Shown: positions 7,388 to 9,477 of the stretch, piece by piece
How the letters are laid out: each line of letters opens with the position of its first letter
How positions within the stretch are numbered: the stretch's first letter is position 1
Assembly: GCA_030591745.1 (NCBI GenBank)
Contig: JAUVAM010000073.1
Coordinates: forward strand, 1 to 9,477
From: Deltaproteobacteria bacterium
Lineage (GTDB): Bacteria; Myxococcota; B64-G9
Length of the DNA stretch: 9,477 nucleotides
Direction: 5' to 3'
The notes under the pieces: model-generated
Told to the model about the DNA's origin: nothing
The model's input: only the letters and a program-made list of their open reading frames with translations
Databases searched by the model: none
Position numbers and translations under genes: made by a program

Positions 7388-9016
7388 ATGAAACGCGCTT
7401 CTTCCATGTTGCGAATCTTCCTTGTCGGGGCCCTCTTTTGGTGTCCCGGGACCGGCCTGCGAGCTGCCGAAGGGCCGCCGGACAAGCCGGCCGAGCCCTT
7501 GCTGGCCATCGAGTACGTCCCATTAATTCAAGTCCTCAAGCAAGCCCTGGCCAACCCGGCCCTGGAGGGCGCGCTGGTGGGTGCCAAGGTCGAAAGCCTG
7601 ACCACGGGCCGCACCCTTTTCGCCCACAACCCGGATCAGCTCATCAACCCGGCCTCGGTCACCAAGATGTACACCACCGCCGCCGCCCTGAGCTTGCTGC
7701 ATCCCAGTCACCGATTCAAAACCGAGATCTACACCCTCAAGGAGCCGAAGCGAGGCGTCGTCAAAGGTGCCTTGTACATCAAGGGATACGGTGATCCCTT
7801 CCTGGTCAACGAGCGATTGACCTATTTGGCGGAAGAGCTTTCCGCCATGGGCATCAAAAAAATCGACGGCCCCATCATCTTAGACGACACGAGTTTCGAC
7901 GAAGAAAGCGAAGGCCCGGGCTGGGCCCAGGACGACTCCTCCCGTCCCTACCAGGCGCCCATGGGCGCGCTCAGCCTCAACTTCAACTCGGTGGCCGTCC
8001 GCATCTTCCCCGGCGAAAAAATCGGTGCGCCCGCGGTGGTGGAGCCGCTCCCTGAATCGAATCACTTCAAAGTGGAAAGCAAGGTCACCACCGGCCGCCG
8101 CACCCGCAGGCTGCGGGGCGAAACCAGCGGCCTGGGGCGCAAAACCCGCATTAAGCTGCGGGGCGAAATCGCGCTGAACCACCCAGGCCTTCGCTATCAC
8201 CTGCGAGTGCACAAGCCCACCTGGTACACGGGTGAGAGTTTCCGCATGGCCTTGAAGCGCGCCGGCATCAAGGTACGCAAATACATTCGCCGCGGAAAGG
8301 TCCCCAGTTACGCCGACTTGCTATACACCCTGCGCTCCCCCGCCCTGGGCGAGCTGGTGCGAAAAGTCAACAAGCGCAGCCAAAATTTCATGGCCGAGCA
8401 ACTGCTCAAGGCCCTGGGTGCCGCCTATTATGGTGAGCCCGCCTCCTGGACCAAGGGCCAAAAGGTCATGGAGCGCTTCTTAGACGAAGAGGTCGGCATC
8501 AAACCGGGCACCTACGTGCTGCATAACGGCTCGGGCTTAAACGACGTCAACCGGGTGACGGCCGGTCAGACCTGCGCTTTACTGAAAGCCATGTGGAGTC
8601 GTTTCGACGTAAGACCCGACTTCCTGTCCAGCCTCGCCGTGGCCGGCAGCGACGGCACGGTACGCCGTCGCTTCAGCCAGCCCGGGCTGCAGCGCACCAT
8701 GCGACTCAAAACCGGCTCTTTGTCCGGAACCCGCGCCCTGGCCGGCTATGTACACACCCGTGGAAACGAAACCCTCGTTTTCGCCATCAACGTGGCCCAC
8801 TACAAAGGCAAGTCCTACGAGATCAACCGGGTCCTCGATCGCTTCGCGTCGGCCCTGTCCCGAAGCAACGCGGATCACCAGGTACAGCGGGAGACCGAAG
8901 TGGAACCCGTGCCAGGCCCCCTCGAAATACCGACCTCGGACGAAGCCCCCTTCATCGTCCCGGAAGACGCCACCGAGGGAAACGAAGAGACGGACATCCC
9001 CATGGGTGAACCCTGA
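7388..9016 (+). CDS. dacB: D-alanyl-D-alanine carboxypeptidase/endopeptidase, PBP4 type (peptidase S13)
   Basis: A periplasmic penicillin-binding protein that trims the terminal D-Ala and cleaves D-Ala-mDAP cross-links in peptidoglycan. The 542-residue precursor has a signal peptide (residues 1 to about 26, ending LRA-AEG) and the three active-site motifs: SVTK at 90-93 (nucleophile Ser90), SQN at 331-333 and KTG at 441-443. About 240 residues lie between SVTK and SQN, as expected for the inserted domains of the S13 family. The GSGL loop reads HNGSGLND (379-386), where family members usually have DGSGL, an Asp-to-Asn change. The catalytic domain ends near residue 490. It is followed by about 50 residues rich in Glu, Asp and Pro, unusual for E. 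coli-type DacB. ATG 7388 is used; ATG 7406 is possible but would shorten the basic start of the signal peptide. It lies opposite nagZ. Confidence 0.93.
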   Translation: MKRASSMLRIFLVGALFWCPGTGLRAAEGPPDKPAEPLLAIEYVPLIQVLKQALANPALEGALVGAKVESLTTGRTLFAHNPDQLINPASVTKMYTTAAALSLLHPSHRFKTEIYTLKEPKRGVVKGALYIKGYGDPFLVNERLTYLAEELSAMGIKKIDGPIILDDTSFDEESEGPGWAQDDSSRPYQAPMGALSLNFNSVAVRIFPGEKIGAPAVVEPLPESNHFKVESKVTTGRRTRRLRGETSGLGRKTRIKLRGEIALNHPGLRYHLRVHKPTWYTGESFRMALKRAGIKVRKYIRRGKVPSYADLLYTLRSPALGELVRKVNKRSQNFMAEQLLKALGAAYYGEPASWTKGQKVMERFLDEEVGIKPGTYVLHNGSGLNDVNRVTAGQTCALLKAMWSRFDVRPDFLSSLAVAGSDGTVRRRFSQPGLQRTMRLKTGSLSGTRALAGYVHTRGNETLVFAINVAHYKGKSYEINRVLDRFASALSRSNADHQVQRETEVEPVPGPLEIPTSDEAPFIVPEDATEGNEETDIPMGEP

Positions 9017-9136
9017 GTCTGGCGTCCCAGAATATTCAGGCTATTTCAGAACTTGCACCATTCAGAAAAACAGGTACACTTTTTCTGAATGAACCTCCAC
9101 CGTGACCACTTGGGGATGGAGCGATCCGCGGCTTCT
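9017..9136. other. Non-coding stretch after dacB
   Basis: AT-richer than its surroundings. It contains the palindrome at 9059-9091 and three direct TTCAG words (9035, 9045, 9061). No coding frame with a ribosome binding site is visible. No classical terminator with a trailing T run follows dacB. Confidence 0.5.
9059..9091. repeat. Perfect 12-bp inverted repeat
   Basis: CATTCAGAAAAA and its exact reverse complement TTTTTCTGAATG flank a 9-base centre (CAGGTACAC). The A and T runs lie at the inner ends of the arms, so the hairpin has no external T run and is not a standard terminator. It could still end dacB transcription weakly, be an operator for a dimeric regulator, or be a remnant of a small insertion. 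Two further TTCAG words precede it. Confidence 0.75.
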
Positions 9137-9190
9137 CCTCCCCCCGATTTTTTTGCGGGGGAGGTCGGGCCGAAAGGCCCGGGAGGGGGG
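9137..9190 (+). repeat. Left structured GC-rich repeat of the DUF559 element
   Basis: There are two hairpins in a row. The first (9137-9164) pairs CCT plus CCCCCG with CGGGGG plus AGG, with one bulged C and an AT-rich loop containing seven T. The second (9166-9181) is CGGGCC-GAAA-GGCCCG, a 6-bp stem with a GNRA loop. The block GGGGGAGG, hairpin, GGAGGGGGG recurs in opposite orientation at 9441-9477. The G runs could alternatively form a quadruplex. Confidence 0.75.
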
Positions 9191-9261
9191 ACGGGCCGTA
9201 ACGAAGCCCCCTGATTGGTTTTGGACGCACCAGCCCCTTGGGCCTGCATACAGAGGAACAG
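9191..9261. other. Leader between the left repeat and the DUF559 fragment
   Basis: About 70 bases with a small ACGG-G-CCGT palindrome at 9191-9199 and a Shine-Dalgarno-like AGAGGA at 9252-9257, four bases before ATG 9262. A TTGGAC hexamer near 9222 has only a weak -10 partner. It shows no similarity to the sequence inside the right-hand repeat. Confidence 0.4.
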
Positions 9262-9477
9262 ATGAGCACCCACCGAGCCCGCCTGCTACGCAAGAACATG
9301 ACCGACGCAGAACGGGTCCTGTGGGCGAAGTTGCGACCCCGGTGGCTCGAAGATCGGGGATTTGAGGTCATGCGATTCTGGAACCATCAGGTGCTGACCG
9401 AGACCGAAGCGGTGGTGCAGGCTGTTGCTCATGCGCTGGGCCCCCCTCCCGCCACGCAAGGCGTGGCGGCCTCCCCC
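9262..9477 (+). pseudogene. DUF559-domain protein with the catalytic middle deleted, open at the window edge
   Basis: The frame from ATG 9262 reads 72 residues without a stop to the window end. Residues 1-26 (RARLLRKNMTDAERVLWAKLR) are the typical N-terminal helix pair of DUF559 proteins. Residues 28-59 (RWLEDRGFEVMRFWNHQVL) are the typical C-terminal helix and strand. In the family about 60 residues lie between these blocks, including the hydrophobic strand and the acidic DGxxH-type core of the PD-(D/E)XK-like fold. They are missing, and the junction is near 9340. The reading frame is kept across the junction. The tail after about residue 60 (GPPPATQGVAASP) is encoded by the right-hand repeat. 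AGAGGA stands 4 bases before the ATG. The product cannot be an active nuclease. It is most likely a decayed or non-autonomous copy. Confidence 0.7.
9441..9477 (-). repeat. Right structured GC-rich repeat, inverted copy, cut by the window edge
   Basis: On the minus strand this reads GGGGGAGG, then a perfect 9-bp hairpin CCGCCACGC-CTT-GCGTGGCGG (9469-9449), then GAGGGGGG. The border blocks match those of the left repeat at 9157-9190 in opposite orientation, but the hairpin arms have a different sequence. The outer T-rich hairpin of the left copy would fall beyond the window. Confidence 0.75.

Noticed and set aside
9137..9164. GC hairpin with a T run read as an intrinsic terminator
   Set aside because: The seven T are in the loop rather than after the stem, so it does not have terminator layout on the plus strand.
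9157..9195. G-quadruplex as the main explanation of the G-rich repeat
   Set aside because: Enough G runs are present, but the precise hairpins and the inverted second copy with pairing arms are better explained by stem-loop structure.
9046..9371. Minus-strand open frames across the repeat and DUF559 remnant
   Set aside because: They are translations of the GC-rich repeat (Pro/Gly/Arg low complexity), and the plus strand carries recognisable DUF559 blocks.
1..9477. CRISPR array, tRNA, rRNA or transposase gene
   Set aside because: No regularly spaced direct repeats, no cloverleaf or rRNA signatures and no transposase motifs were seen on either strand.

Overview
This is a GC-rich, densely packed bacterial window. 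A signal-peptide protein ending in an aromatic residue (probable outer-membrane barrel), a NagZ-type hexosaminidase and a PBP4-type peptidase point to a Gram-negative organism. The roughly 995-residue PurL with a separate PurQ subunit resembles the arrangement I recall from deltaproteobacterial lineages such as Geobacter and Desulfovibrio. That placement is an inference.

Layout from left to right. (1) Positions 3-260 hold the 3' end of an unrecognised plus-strand gene. An in-frame TGA at 105-107 separates the first part from 50 further codons of protein-like sequence in the same frame. (2) purL (4083-1096) and purQ (1091-273) form a minus-strand purine operon. They encode the two halves of FGAM synthetase, 4 bases apart. 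(3) Divergent from purL, a plus-strand gene (4286-5056) encodes an unrecognised membrane-anchored coiled-coil protein. (4) Convergent with it, a minus-strand pair comprises nagZ (7285-6191) and, overlapping it by ATGA, a gene for a secreted protein with a barrel-like C-terminal half (6194-5064). (5) Divergent from nagZ, dacB (7388-9016) encodes a PBP4-type D,D-peptidase with an acidic C-terminal tail. Groups 4 and 5 form a small peptidoglycan-turnover neighbourhood. Both divergent promoters I can propose lie so close to the start codons that the transcripts would be nearly leaderless.

(6) The last 460 bases are the accessory part. After an AT-rich 12-bp palindrome comes a GC-rich structured repeat (9137-9190), then a short gene with the N- and C-terminal ends of a DUF559 (PD-(D/E)XK-like) protein but without its catalytic middle. 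An inverted copy of the same repeat architecture (9441-9477) runs off the window edge. In the two copies the G-rich borders are the same but the hairpin between them differs in sequence while both arms still pair. This looks like a small palindromic-repeat-bounded element carrying a gutted DUF559 gene, and it is the best candidate here for something under-described.
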